From NCBI GenBank assembly GCA_947495125.1, contig CANLXL010000013.1, positions 1 through 64,000 of the forward strand: a stretch of 64,000 bases of DNA. Reading direction: 5' to 3'. Positions within the stretch are counted from its first letter, which is position 1. Each line of letters opens with the position of its first letter. Of this stretch, positions 26,733 through 35,759 are shown one piece after another. The notes under the pieces are model-generated. The model had not been told where the DNA came from and did not search any database. It was given only the letters and a program-made list of their open reading frames with translations. This DNA comes from an uncultured Flaviramulus sp. (GTDB lineage: Bacteria; Bacteroidota; Bacteroidia; Flavobacteriales; Flavobacteriaceae). A program made the translations under genes and the position numbers.

Positions 26733-29700
26733 TTACTCTAGAGTCACGATCAAATCATCTTGCTTTACCATGGAGCCGGAAGATAGCGTAATTGATTTTA
26801 TTTTTCCGGCATGAGAAGCGACTACAGTAGTTTCCATTTTCATGGCTTCAATAATAAATAAAGGATCATTTTCTTGTATGTTTTGCCCTTTTTTAATCAA
26901 GATATTAGATAAAGAACCTTGTAATGGTGCTCCAATTTGATTTGGGTTTTCAGGGTCTACTTTTACATTTTCTTGTTTTTTTATGTTGAGTTTATTATCG
27001 TGAACTTCTACATATCTATTTTCACCATTTACTCTAAAAAATACCAACCTTATACCATCTTCATTTGGCTCACTTACCGAAAGCAGTTTTACAATGATGG
27101 TTTTTCCGGGTTGTAGTGTTACCAATACATCTTCTCCACTTTTCATACCATAAAAGAAGTTTTTTGTAGGCAGGCCACTCAAACTACCATATAGTTTGTG
27201 TTTTTTGTGAGCCTCTTCAAAAACTTTTGGATATAGGCAATAAGATAAGAAGTCTTCAAACTCAATAGGTCTTGTAAACCCTTTTTGAAATTTCTTTTCA
27301 AAGGCCTTAAATTCTTGTTCAAAATCTATAGGTTCCAAATGTGTATTGGGTCTGTCTGAGTATGCTTTTTTATCTTTTAAAACAATACGCTGAAGTTGCT
27401 TTGGAAACCCTCCTGTAGGTTGTCCTAGATCACCTTTAAAGAAGTTTATTACCGATTCAGGAAACGAGATTTCATGTCCGCGCTCCATAACTTCTTCCGG
27501 TGTTAAATTGTTGGTCACCATAAAAATGGCCATGTCTCCAACGACTTTAGAGCTTGGGGTTACTTTTATGAGATCACCAAACATGATATTAACTTCACCA
27601 TACATCTTTTTAACCTCATCAAAACGATCTCCCAAACCTAGGGCCGTTGCCTGAGGTCGTAAATTAGAATATTGACCTCCCGGAATTTCATGCTGAAAAA
27701 CTTCAGCGGTACCGGATTTTAATCCGGATTCAAAAGGGTAATAGAGTTCTCTGGTATCTTCCCAAAAATTTGAAAACTGATTAAGGGTATCCATATCAAA
27801 ATGATGTGCACGTTTTTCGTAACTCATCATTTCCACTACCGAGTTAAAATTAGGCTGTGATGTTAGCCCCGATAATCCACCAAGAGCCACGTCAACAACA
27901 TCAACACCAGCTTCAATAGCTTTTAAATACGTAGCTGTTTGTAATGAAGAGGTGTCATGAGTGTGCAAATGGATCGGTAAATTAACAGTGTCTTTTAAAG
28001 CAGATACCAACTCAGTCGCGGCATAAGGTTTTAACAATCCGGCCATATCTTTAATCGCGATCATATGAGCTCCGGCATTTTCTAAATCTTTGGCTAATCG
28101 TGTATAATATTTTAGGTTGTATTTGGTTTGTTCAGGGTTTAAAATATCACCTGTATAACTTATAGCGGCTTGAGCGATACCTCCGGTTTTGTTTCTAACA
28201 TAATTAATACTGGGTTCCATAGCATTAACCCAGTTAAGAGAATCGAAAATTCTAAAAATATCCACACCGTTTTCCCAGGATTTTTCTACAAAAGTTTCGA
28301 TTAAATTATCAGGATAAGCTTTATAGCCAACACCATTTGAGCCTCTTAAAAGCATTTGTAGCAATATGTTTGGAACTGCTGCACGAAGTTCCCTTAAACG
28401 CCCCCAAGGATTTTCGTGTAGAAACCGTAGGCATACATCAAAAGTAGCACCACCCCAGACCTCCATGCTAAAAGTGTTTGGGTGGTTTTTAGCATAGCTT
28501 TCAGCTACTTTTAGCATATCGAAAGTACGCATACGGGTTGCTAATAACGACTGATGCGCATCACGCATTGTTGTATCTGTATAGTGGATTTTCGTGTCAT
28601 TTTTTAACCAGTTACAAAATTTTTCGGGACCTAATTCCGTTAATAGATCTTTAGTGCCTTTTGGGTATTCTGAAGAATGACTAAATACCGGAACTTTGGG
28701 TGTTCTAAATATCTTGCTGTGGTCTGTAAATTTAACATCGGGGTTCCCATTTACGGTAACTTCGCCTAAATATTGTGTGATTTTTGTAGTACGATCTTGT
28801 GGAAGTTTTATTTTAAATAATGCCGGGGTATTTTGAATAAAATTAACCGTAGCATCACCATCTTTAAACGTTTTATGCTGAATAACATTTTGTAAAAAAT
28901 GAATATTAGTTTTTACGCCACGAATACGAAATTCCTTTAAGGCTCGAGTCATTTTTCGAGTAGCACCATCTAAAGTTCTACCTTGTGCTGATACTTTTAC
29001 CAACATAGAATCGAAAAAAGGGCTAACACTATAGGATTGATAAATACTACCGGCATCTAAGCGAATTCCCATGCCCGAAGCACTGCGATAGGTTGATATG
29101 GTACCGTAATCTGGCGTGAAATTATTTTCAGGATCTTCTGTTGTTAATCGACATTGTAAAGCGAAGCCATTGGTGGATAAACTTTCTTGGTCAAATATTT
29201 TAATTTGAGTGTCTGATAATTTATAACCGCCCGCCACAAATATTTGAGTTTTTACCAAATCGATGCCAGTAACCATCTCGGTTACGGTATGCTCAACCTG
29301 TATTCTGGGGTTAACTTCTATAAAATAGATATTGTGGTCTTTGTCTAATAAAAACTCTACAGTTCCAATATTGTTGTAGTTAACTTCTTTAGCGATAGAT
29401 ATCGCGTAGCTGTATAGATTTTGTTTTACATTTTCGGGTAAACCAAATGAAGGAGCTACTTCTACCACTTTTTGATGACGGCGTTGTACCGAACAATCCC
29501 GTTCAAATAAGTGACGAATGGTACCATGGTTATCGGCAACTATTTGTACCTCGATATGTTTTGGGTCTTCAACATATTTTTCTAAGAACATAGTGTCATC
29601 GCCAAAAGCATTTAGAGCTTCGTTTCGTGCCGAATCAAAAGCTAGTTCTAAATCCTCCGGTACTCGTACAATGCGCATACCTCTTCCACCACCACCTGAG

Positions 29701-30185
29701 GCTGCTTTTAGCATTAATGGATAGCCAATGGTATCAGCTTCAGACAAAGCTACTTTTAAGGATAATAATTTCTTTTTATTGCTTTCAATAATCGGGACAC
29801 TACATTTTACTGCTATTTTTTTAGCTGTAATTTTGTCGCCCAAAGCATCCATGACTTCTGGATTCGGACCAATAAAAATAATGTCATTTTCGGCACATTT
29901 TCGAGCAAAAGTTGAGTTTTCAGATAAAAAACCATATCCGGGGTGTATGGCATCAACATGCTTAGACTTTGCCAATCGAATAATTTCATCAATATCTAAA
30001 TAGGGTTTTAAAGGTTGATTGTTGTCTCCTATTTGATAAGACTCATCGGCTTTATACCGGTGTTGTGAATAACGATCTTCATAGGTGTAAATAGCAACAG
30101 TGCTTATGTTTAACTCGCTACATGCTCTTAGAACTCTAATAGCAATTTCACTTCTGTTGGCAACCAATACCTTTTTTATTTTCAT
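26733..30185 (-). CDS. pyc: Pyruvate carboxylase
   Basis: The 1150-residue single-chain enzyme has the complete domain order: biotin carboxylase (residues 1-450, with ATP-grasp loop KAASGGGGRGMRIV and EVNPRIQVEHTVTEM), carboxyltransferase (about 530-810, TTMRDAHQSLLATRMRTFD), the PC_C tetramerisation region, and a C-terminal biotinyl domain with the biotinylated Lys in IEAMKMETTV. It makes oxaloacetate from pyruvate and bicarbonate for anaplerosis, which feeds the aspartate and glutamate families encoded downstream. It is transcribed alone, divergent from the arginine operon. Confidence 0.97.
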   Translation of the reverse strand: MKIKKVLVANRSEIAIRVLRACSELNISTVAIYTYEDRYSQHRYKADESYQIGDNNQPLKPYLDIDEIIRLAKSKHVDAIHPGYGFLSENSTFARKCAENDIIFIGPNPEVMDALGDKITAKKIAVKCSVPIIESNKKKLLSLKVALSEADTIGYPLMLKAASGGGGRGMRIVRVPEDLELAFDSARNEALNAFGDDTMFLEKYVEDPKHIEVQIVADNHGTIRHLFERDCSVQRRHQKVVEVAPSFGLPENVKQNLYSYAISIAKEVNYNNIGTVEFLLDKDHNIYFIEVNPRIQVEHTVTEMVTGIDLVKTQIFVAGGYKLSDTQIKIFDQESLSTNGFALQCRLTTEDPENNFTPDYGTISTYRSASGMGIRLDAGSIYQSYSVSPFFDSMLVKVSAQGRTLDGATRKMTRALKEFRIRGVKTNIHFLQNVIQHKTFKDGDATVNFIQNTPALFKIKLPQDRTTKITQYLGEVTVNGNPDVKFTDHSKIFRTPKVPVFSHSSEYPKGTKDLLTELGPEKFCNWLKNDTKIHYTDTTMRDAHQSLLATRMRTFDMLKVAESYAKNHPNTFSMEVWGGATFDVCLRFLHENPWGRLRELRAAVPNILLQMLLRGSNGVGYKAYPDNLIETFVEKSWENGVDIFRIFDSLNWVNAMEPSINYVRNKTGGIAQAAISYTGDILNPEQTKYNLKYYTRLAKDLENAGAHMIAIKDMAGLLKPYAATELVSALKDTVNLPIHLHTHDTSSLQTATYLKAIEAGVDVVDVALGGLSGLTSQPNFNSVVEMMSYEKRAHHFDMDTLNQFSNFWEDTRELYYPFESGLKSGTAEVFQHEIPGGQYSNLRPQATALGLGDRFDEVKKMYGEVNIMFGDLIKVTPSSKVVGDMAIFMVTNNLTPEEVMERGHEISFPESVINFFKGDLGQPTGGFPKQLQRIVLKDKKAYSDRPNTHLEPIDFEQEFKAFEKKFQKGFTRPIEFEDFLSYCLYPKVFEEAHKKHKLYGSLSGLPTKNFFYGMKSGEDVLVTLQPGKTIIVKLLSVSEPNEDGIRLVFFRVNGENRYVEVHDNKLNIKKQENVKVDPENPNQIGAPLQGSLSNILIKKGQNIQENDPLFIIEAMKMETTVVASHAGKIKSITLSSGSMVKQDDLIVTLE

Positions 30186-30473
30186 CTGAAAAAAGAGTTT
30201 TTTGTTATAAAATATGCTTTGTAAAAGTACAGTATTAACAAAATAGTAAGTGCTATTATCTATGCTTTTTATGATACTTTTTTGAACATTCCTTTTCTTT
30301 TTCTTTTAAAGAGAGCTGGATTTACGGCTTGATTGATTTAAAATAAATCAATAAAAGAGTTTAATTATGAGTATTTTAGAATAAATTCTGCTGATTTATT
30401 GAAAATTCACAATTTTTGTTAAAAAGAAAAAGCATTAGTGCTGAAATAATTTTTTTTTATATAGTTTTACAGC

Positions 30474-30548
30474 ATGGAAAATTTAAAAAATAAAATACGT
30501 TGTTCTGTTCCCGGTATTCCCGCGCGCAATCGCCGCCGCCGCTTCTAA
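30474..30548 (+). CDS. Arginine-rich leader peptide of the arginine operon
   Basis: This 24-codon reading frame starts with ATG and ends in TAA. It contains arginine codons at positions 9, 18 and 20-23, the last six codons reading R-R-R-R-F-stop after R-N. CGC codons are otherwise rare in this AT-rich neighbourhood. The peptide lies about 325 bases before the first arginine biosynthesis gene, on the same strand. Such leaders classically let ribosome stalling on scarce Arg-tRNA decide whether transcription continues. This is inferred from composition and position; the antiterminator pairing is not resolved. Confidence 0.7.
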   Translation: MENLKNKIRCSVPGIPARNRRRRF

Positions 30549-30660
30549 TTTTTATAGTGAGCAAAACCAATTACGTAATTTTATATTTTTCATCGTGTAC
30601 AAATCCATTTTCATAGCATTTTTTAAAACTCAGGTTGTTTCTCAAGACAGCAAGAATTTT

Positions 30661-30695
30661 GTGCGCCGTTTTTTCCCCCGTCGCCCGTAAGGGTG
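30661..30695 (+). promoter_or_regulatory. C-rich hairpin, possible attenuator of the arg operon
   Basis: In otherwise AT-rich leader RNA, bases 30661-30695 are strikingly C-rich. They include CGCCC-GTAA-GGGTG (30682-30695), a tetraloop hairpin, and TGCGC at 30662-30666, which complements GCGCA (30524-30528) inside the leader peptide. A weak T-run follows (about 30704-30708). It could be the terminator or antiterminator half of an attenuator; the evidence is thin. Confidence 0.35.
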
Positions 30696-30872
30696 TACTT
30701 CAATTTTTGAACAAGGTGAGTCCAGTTCAGCATTTAAAAAAACAGTTAAGATTTAATTTATATTCAAATAAGAGACATGCAATGAAACATGCATTACTGA
30801 AAATTTAATTATGGAGAATAATAATTATTTTGAATGTTGTATGCGACCATTAAAAACAATAAGTATTAACAC

Positions 30873-31499
30873 ATGAAAATTGTAATTGCCGATAAATCAT
30901 ACATAAAATACGCAGAAGTTATTTGTGAAACCATTGCCGAGTCTGCTAGTGTGAGAGGAACGGGTATTGCCAAGCGTACTCCCGAGTATATAGCCACCAA
31001 AATGGAAAATGGCAATGCGGTAATCGCTTTAGATGGAGAAACTTTTGCTGGATTTTGCTATATCGAAGCTTGGGGGCATGGTAAGTTTGTTGCTAATTCC
31101 GGCCTTATAGTACATCCAAATTATCGAGGAAAAGGTTTAGCTAAGCAGATAAAACATATCGTTTTTCAACATTCAAGAGAGAAGTATCCCAACTCTAAAG
31201 TGTTTAGTATAACTACAGGCTTGGCTGTTATGAAACTGAATAGCGATTTAGGCTATAAACCTGTTACATTCTCCGAATTGACAGACGACCAATCATTTTG
31301 GGATGGTTGTCAAACCTGTAAAAACTATGATGTCTTAACACGAACAAATCAAAAAATGTGCTTATGCACTGGTATGTTATACGACCCCAATTCGAAGGAA
31401 ACAAAAGCGGACAAGAAAAAGATAAAGGAGAAGGTTTTTAAAAGATTAAAACATATCAAAGAAACCATGTTTTTAAAAAAGAGTAAAAAAAATAATTAG
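30873..31499 (+). CDS. GNAT N-acyltransferase of the arginine operon
   Basis: The 208-residue GNAT enzyme has the acetyl-CoA loop HPNYRGKGLAKQ at residues 81-92. It opens the arginine operon, where classical argA is missing, so an N-acetyl- or N-succinyl-glutamate synthase role is likely. A C-terminal tail with C146-x2-C149 and C163-x-C165 may bind zinc, and the last 40 residues are strongly basic. Gene order identical to other Flavobacteriaceae supports the assignment; the acyl donor is not deducible. Confidence 0.75.
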   Translation: MKIVIADKSYIKYAEVICETIAESASVRGTGIAKRTPEYIATKMENGNAVIALDGETFAGFCYIEAWGHGKFVANSGLIVHPNYRGKGLAKQIKHIVFQHSREKYPNSKVFSITTGLAVMKLNSDLGYKPVTFSELTDDQSFWDGCQTCKNYDVLTRTNQKMCLCTGMLYDPNSKETKADKKKIKEKVFKRLKHIKETMFLKKSKKNN

Positions 31500-31535
31500 A
31501 TTTTCTCATGCGAGGAAATTGAAAAATACAATTAA

Positions 31536-32711
31536 ATGAAAAAATTAGTAATAGCATATAGTGGAGGTTTGGATACATCATATTGTGCAGTGAGTTTATC
31601 AAAGGAATATGATGTCCATGCTGTAAGTGTCAATACAGGAGGATTTACAAAAGAGGAAATAGATCATATTGAATCCAATGCTTATAAAATGGGTGTTTCA
31701 ACCTATAAAAATATTGATGCGGTGGCCACATTTTATCAAAAAGTGGTCAAGTATTTGGTTTTTGGAAATGTATTAAAGAATAATGCCTACCCATTATCGG
31801 TAAGTGCCGAACGTATTATTCAAGCCATTGAAATTGTCGAGTATGCTAAAAGTATAGATGCAGAATATATCGCTCACGGAAGTACCGGAGCAGGAAACGA
31901 TCAGGTACGTTTCGATATGATTTTTCAGACCTTGGCGCCACATATTAAAATCATTACACCAATAAGAGATCAAAAGCTAACCAGACAACAAGAGATCGAT
32001 TATTTAAAATCCAATGGTATAGATATGTCATGGGAAAAAGCAAAATATTCTGTTAATAAGGGACTTTGGGGAACAAGCGTTGGAGGTTCGGAAACATTGA
32101 CATCTGAAAAACCATTACCCGAGCATGCTTATCCATCACAAGTGAAACATTCAGAACCCGAAAAGGTAACACTTACATTTTTAAAAGGAGAATTAGTTGC
32201 CGTAAATGGTATTGAAAATGATTCCGAAATCAATATTGAAGTGTTAAATAATTTAGCCTCAGCGTACGGTATAGGAAGAGATATTCATGTAGGGGACACC
32301 ATAGTTGGCATTAAAGGACGTGTTGGATTTGAGGCTGCTGCTGCTCTAATCACGATAAAAGCACATCACCTGCTGGAAAAACATACCTTAACAAAGTGGC
32401 AATTACAACACAAAGAGTATTTATCAAGTTTTTACGGGATGCATTTGCACGAAGGACAGTATTTAGATCCGGTAATGAGAGATATTGAATCCTTTTTACA
32501 AAGTAGTCAGGATAAAGTTAGCGGCGATGTTACCGTAACCTTAATGCCTTATCATTTCACTTTGGATGGGATTCGTTCTGAGCATGATTTAATGAGCGCC
32601 AAATTCGGAAGCTATGGCGAAGAGAATAAAGGTTGGACCGCAGAAGAGGCCAAAGGGTTTATTAAGATCTTTGGAAATCAGAATAAAATATATCAACAAG
32701 TAAATTCGTAA
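31536..32711 (+). CDS. argG: Argininosuccinate synthase
   Basis: The 391-residue protein has the N-type ATP pyrophosphatase P-loop AYSGGLDTSYC at the start, then HGSTGAGNDQVRFD and the TPIRDQKLTRQQEIDYL region. It condenses citrulline and aspartate with ATP to argininosuccinate in the cytoplasm. It is 36 bases after the GNAT gene and 2 bases before argC. It lacks the long C-terminal helix of some homologues but is typical in length for Bacteroidota. Confidence 0.97.
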   Translation: MKKLVIAYSGGLDTSYCAVSLSKEYDVHAVSVNTGGFTKEEIDHIESNAYKMGVSTYKNIDAVATFYQKVVKYLVFGNVLKNNAYPLSVSAERIIQAIEIVEYAKSIDAEYIAHGSTGAGNDQVRFDMIFQTLAPHIKIITPIRDQKLTRQQEIDYLKSNGIDMSWEKAKYSVNKGLWGTSVGGSETLTSEKPLPEHAYPSQVKHSEPEKVTLTFLKGELVAVNGIENDSEINIEVLNNLASAYGIGRDIHVGDTIVGIKGRVGFEAAAALITIKAHHLLEKHTLTKWQLQHKEYLSSFYGMHLHEGQYLDPVMRDIESFLQSSQDKVSGDVTVTLMPYHFTLDGIRSEHDLMSAKFGSYGEENKGWTAEEAKGFIKIFGNQNKIYQQVNS

Positions 32712-32713
32712 TT

Positions 32714-33691
32714 ATGATTGAAGTAGGTATTATTGGTGGTGCCGGTTATACGGCCGGAGAGCTAATTAGATTATTAATTTCTCATCCAAAAACGAATCTG
32801 AATTTTGTTTACAGTACAAGTAACGCTGGAAATAAGATTAGTAAAGTACATCAGGATCTAGTAGGGTCGTTGGATTTGAAATTTACAAATACGATTAATC
32901 CGGATATCGATGTTTTGTTTTTGTGTTTAGGTCATGGGAATTCAGTTAAATTCTTAGATAATAATACCTTTTCTGAAAACACAAAGATTATTGATCTAGG
33001 AAATGATTTTAGATTAGAAGCAGATAAAGTTTTTAAAGGAAAAACATTTGTTTACGGTTTGCCGGAATTACAAAAAGAAGACATTAGACAAGCCAAGTAT
33101 ATTGCAAATCCTGGATGTTTTGCAACCGCAATCCAATTAGCTTTATTACCATTGGCAGCGCAAGATTTATTAAATAATGATCTACACGTTAATGCGGTTA
33201 CGGGAGCCACAGGAGCCGGAACCTCATTATCTGCAACAACACATTATACATGGCGAGATAATAATTTTTCGTATTATAAACCATTTACCCACCAGCATTT
33301 GGGAGAGATTAATCAATCCGTTAAACAACTTCAAAACGATTTTGAATCCGATATTCTTTTTATGCCTAATAGAGGGAATTTTTCAAGGGGCATTTTTGCA
33401 ACCGTTTATACGGATTTTGAAGCTTCGATTGAAGACGCTGTCACTATGTATAAAACATTTTATAAAGATGCTGAGTTTACATTTGTTTCAGATGAATCTT
33501 TGCATTTGAAACAAGTAGTTAATACCAATAAATGCTTAATTCATTTACATAAACATGGTAACAAATTATTAATTACAAGTATTATTGATAATCTTTTAAA
33601 AGGCGCTTCCGGTCAAGCCATACAGAATATGAATTTGATGTTTGGAATCGCTGAAACAGAAGGTTTAAAATTAAAAGCAACGTATTTCTAG
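32714..33691 (+). CDS. argC: N-acetyl-gamma-glutamyl-phosphate reductase
   Basis: The 325 residues contain the Rossmann start GIIGGAGYTAGELIRLL, the catalytic cysteine in IANPGCFATAIQLAL and the His in TTHYTWRDNNFSYYKPF-like context. It reduces N-acyl-glutamyl-phosphate to the semialdehyde with NADPH. It is co-transcribed with argG; a 126-base gap with a repeat remnant separates it from proC. Confidence 0.96.
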   Translation: MIEVGIIGGAGYTAGELIRLLISHPKTNLNFVYSTSNAGNKISKVHQDLVGSLDLKFTNTINPDIDVLFLCLGHGNSVKFLDNNTFSENTKIIDLGNDFRLEADKVFKGKTFVYGLPELQKEDIRQAKYIANPGCFATAIQLALLPLAAQDLLNNDLHVNAVTGATGAGTSLSATTHYTWRDNNFSYYKPFTHQHLGEINQSVKQLQNDFESDILFMPNRGNFSRGIFATVYTDFEASIEDAVTMYKTFYKDAEFTFVSDESLHLKQVVNTNKCLIHLHKHGNKLLITSIIDNLLKGASGQAIQNMNLMFGIAETEGLKLKATYF

Positions 33692-33754
33692 AGGATTCAA
33701 ATTTTTCATTTCCGTGAAGACGGAAATCTAAAACAATACATAAAAATAAAACAG

Positions 33755-33799
33755 ATTCCTTCCAGAGTTTATCTTGAGCGATAGTCGAAAGGAGGGAAT
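33755..33799. repeat. Short interspersed repeat remnant (gagcgatagtcgaaagg)
   Basis: The 45-base stretch between argC and proC contains ttgagcgatagtcgaaagg, resembling a short element scattered through Flavobacteriaceae genomes. A separate 7-base-arm hairpin (33708-33714 with 33721-33727, atttccg/cggaaat) lies just upstream. The element interrupts an otherwise tightly packed operon, so it may slow or tune translation of proC. Identification as a repeat rests on family resemblance only. Confidence 0.45.
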
Positions 33800-33817
33800 G
33801 ATAAAAAAGAGTGAAAG

Positions 33818-34612
33818 ATGAAAATAGCAATAATAGGAGCAGGGAATTTAGGACAGTCTATTGCAAAGGGATTGATAACCACAGATGCCATTACATCGCT
33901 TTATTTAACCAAAAGAAATGTGTTTACCATTCAGGAATTTGAAGGTTATAAGAATGTCACATTAACACCAGATAATGCTTTAGCTGTAAAGCATTCGGAT
34001 ATTTTAATTTTTGCGGTACAACCGAGACATTTTGAAGCTGTTTTAGAAGAAGTGAAACCATATTTAAACGATAATCATGTTTTAATTTCTGTAATTACCG
34101 GTTTTGACATTTCCAGAATAGAAACGATTGTAGGTAAAAGTCAATTCATAATGCGTGCCATGCCGAATACGGCGATTTCGGTCGGGCAATCTATGACCTG
34201 TATTTCGGCCAATGAAAAAGGCCAGCAAAAAGTAAAATTAGCTCAGGCTATTTTTAACCGTTTGGGGCGTACTATGGTAATTCCAGAAGAACAAATTCAA
34301 GCAGCGACGGTCATATGTGCTAGCGGTATAGCCTTTTGGATGCGTTTGATCCGTGCTACCACCCAAGGAGCGATCCAATTGGGTTTTGAGGCTGAAGAAG
34401 CTCATGAGCTGGCTATGCAAACCTGCTTCGGGTCTGCAAGTCTGCTTATTGAATCCGGCAAGCACCCCGAAGAAGAAATTGACCGCGTTACGACCCCCAG
34501 AGGGTGCACTATTGAAGGTCTAAATGAAATGGAACACCAAGGATTAAGCTCGTCTCTTATTAAAGGAATCGTAGCATCATTCGAGAAAATTAACCAAATT
34601 AAAAAGAATTAA
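33818..34612 (+). CDS. proC: Pyrroline-5-carboxylate reductase
   Basis: The 264-residue protein has the NAD(P) motif IIGAGNLGQSIAKGL at the start, and the family C-terminal motif RVTTPRGCTIEGLNEME. It reduces delta-1-pyrroline-5-carboxylate to proline. It stands between argC and argD, sharing the P5C/glutamate-semialdehyde pool with the arginine branch. Its stop lies one base before the argD start. Confidence 0.95.
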   Translation: MKIAIIGAGNLGQSIAKGLITTDAITSLYLTKRNVFTIQEFEGYKNVTLTPDNALAVKHSDILIFAVQPRHFEAVLEEVKPYLNDNHVLISVITGFDISRIETIVGKSQFIMRAMPNTAISVGQSMTCISANEKGQQKVKLAQAIFNRLGRTMVIPEEQIQAATVICASGIAFWMRLIRATTQGAIQLGFEAEEAHELAMQTCFGSASLLIESGKHPEEEIDRVTTPRGCTIEGLNEMEHQGLSSSLIKGIVASFEKINQIKKN

Positions 34613-34613
34613 A

Positions 34614-35753
34614 ATGCCATTATTTGACGTTTATCCATTATATAAAGTAACCCCGGTTTCGGGTAAAGGAGTTCATGTTTATGATGACAAAGGGGCCGAA
34701 TATTTAGACCTTTATGGAGGGCATGCTGTGATCTCCATTGGGCATGCACATCCTAATTATGTGAAGGCAATTACGCAGCAGGTTGAAACTTTAGGGTTTT
34801 ATTCTAACGCGATTCAGAATCCATTACAACGGCAATTGGCGGATAAGATTGAAGCCTTATCGGGTTGCAAAAATTACGAATTGTTTTTGTGCAATTCAGG
34901 AGCTGAAGCTAACGAAAACGCTTTGAAACTGGCCTCGTTTAAAACAGGAAAAAAGCGTGTTGTCGCTTTTAGTAATGGATTTCACGGACGTACATCGGCA
35001 GCGGTTGCGGCAACAGATAATAAAAATATTATTGCTCCAATAAACGCGCAACAGGAAGTAACGATTTTACCTTTAAATGATATTGAGGGCGTGAAAACGG
35101 AGTTGGAAAAAGGTGATGTTTGTGCTGTTATTGTTGAATTTATACAAGGTATTGGAGGTTTGGATCAAGGCTCCACGGCGTTTTTCGAAACGATTGATAA
35201 ACTCTGCAAGGTCAATGACGTGATGTTTGTAGCGGACGAAATTCAATGTGGTTACGCCAGATCTGGTAAGTTCTTCGCATTTCAGCACTATAATGTAACG
35301 CCGGATATTATTTCAATGGCGAAAGGTATGGGGAATGGTTTTCCTATTGGTGGGATTTTAATTCACCCAAGTATCGAATCTAAATATGGGATGTTAGGAA
35401 CCACCTTTGGTGGTAATCATTTAGCTTGCGCTGCGGGGTTAGCCGTTTTAAATACGATTGAAGAAGAAGTGCTTATGGATAATGTGAATGCCATATCTGA
35501 GCACTTCTTTGCCGTGGCGAAAACTATTCCGCAGATAAAAAACATAAAAGGAAGAGGCTTAATGCTAGGTTTAGAATTCGACTTTGAAGTTGGAGATTTG
35601 CGTAAAGATTTAATTTATAATCATAAGATGTTTACAGGGGGAGCAGCAAATAAAAAGTTGTTAAGAATATTACCGCCCTTAAACATTGAAAAAGAACATA
35701 TAGATCAATTTTTTGAAGCATTAAAAGTTGCCTTAATAACAAACAATTATTAG
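34614..35753 (+). CDS. argD: Acetylornithine/succinylornithine aminotransferase
   Basis: The 379-residue class III PLP aminotransferase has the PLP-lysine segment ISMAKGMGNGFPIGG and the substrate-binding segment LCNSGAEANENALKLA. It converts N-acyl-glutamate semialdehyde to N-acyl-ornithine. Placement one base after proC and 6 bases before proA shows tight coupling of proline and arginine synthesis. It might also accept ornithine. Confidence 0.95.
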   Translation: MPLFDVYPLYKVTPVSGKGVHVYDDKGAEYLDLYGGHAVISIGHAHPNYVKAITQQVETLGFYSNAIQNPLQRQLADKIEALSGCKNYELFLCNSGAEANENALKLASFKTGKKRVVAFSNGFHGRTSAAVAATDNKNIIAPINAQQEVTILPLNDIEGVKTELEKGDVCAVIVEFIQGIGGLDQGSTAFFETIDKLCKVNDVMFVADEIQCGYARSGKFFAFQHYNVTPDIISMAKGMGNGFPIGGILIHPSIESKYGMLGTTFGGNHLACAAGLAVLNTIEEEVLMDNVNAISEHFFAVAKTIPQIKNIKGRGLMLGLEFDFEVGDLRKDLIYNHKMFTGGAANKKLLRILPPLNIEKEHIDQFFEALKVALITNNY

Positions 35754-35759
35754 CAAACA

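Larger units (their letters stand above)
30186..30872. other. Long pyc-arg intergenic region with leader
   Basis: This 687-base gap contains the pyc promoter side (30186 to about 30400), a possible arg promoter (AATTTTTG, 30411-30418, one mismatch from TAnnTTTG), the arginine-rich leader peptide at 30474-30548, and a C-rich hairpin patch at 30661-30695. The rest, especially 30700-30870, shows nothing I can name. Confidence 0.6.

Noticed and set aside
30521-30542. GC-rich CGC repeat as a possible microsatellite or foreign DNA
   Set aside because: It reads as arginine codons in an ATG-to-stop leader frame on the right strand before an arginine operon, which explains it better.
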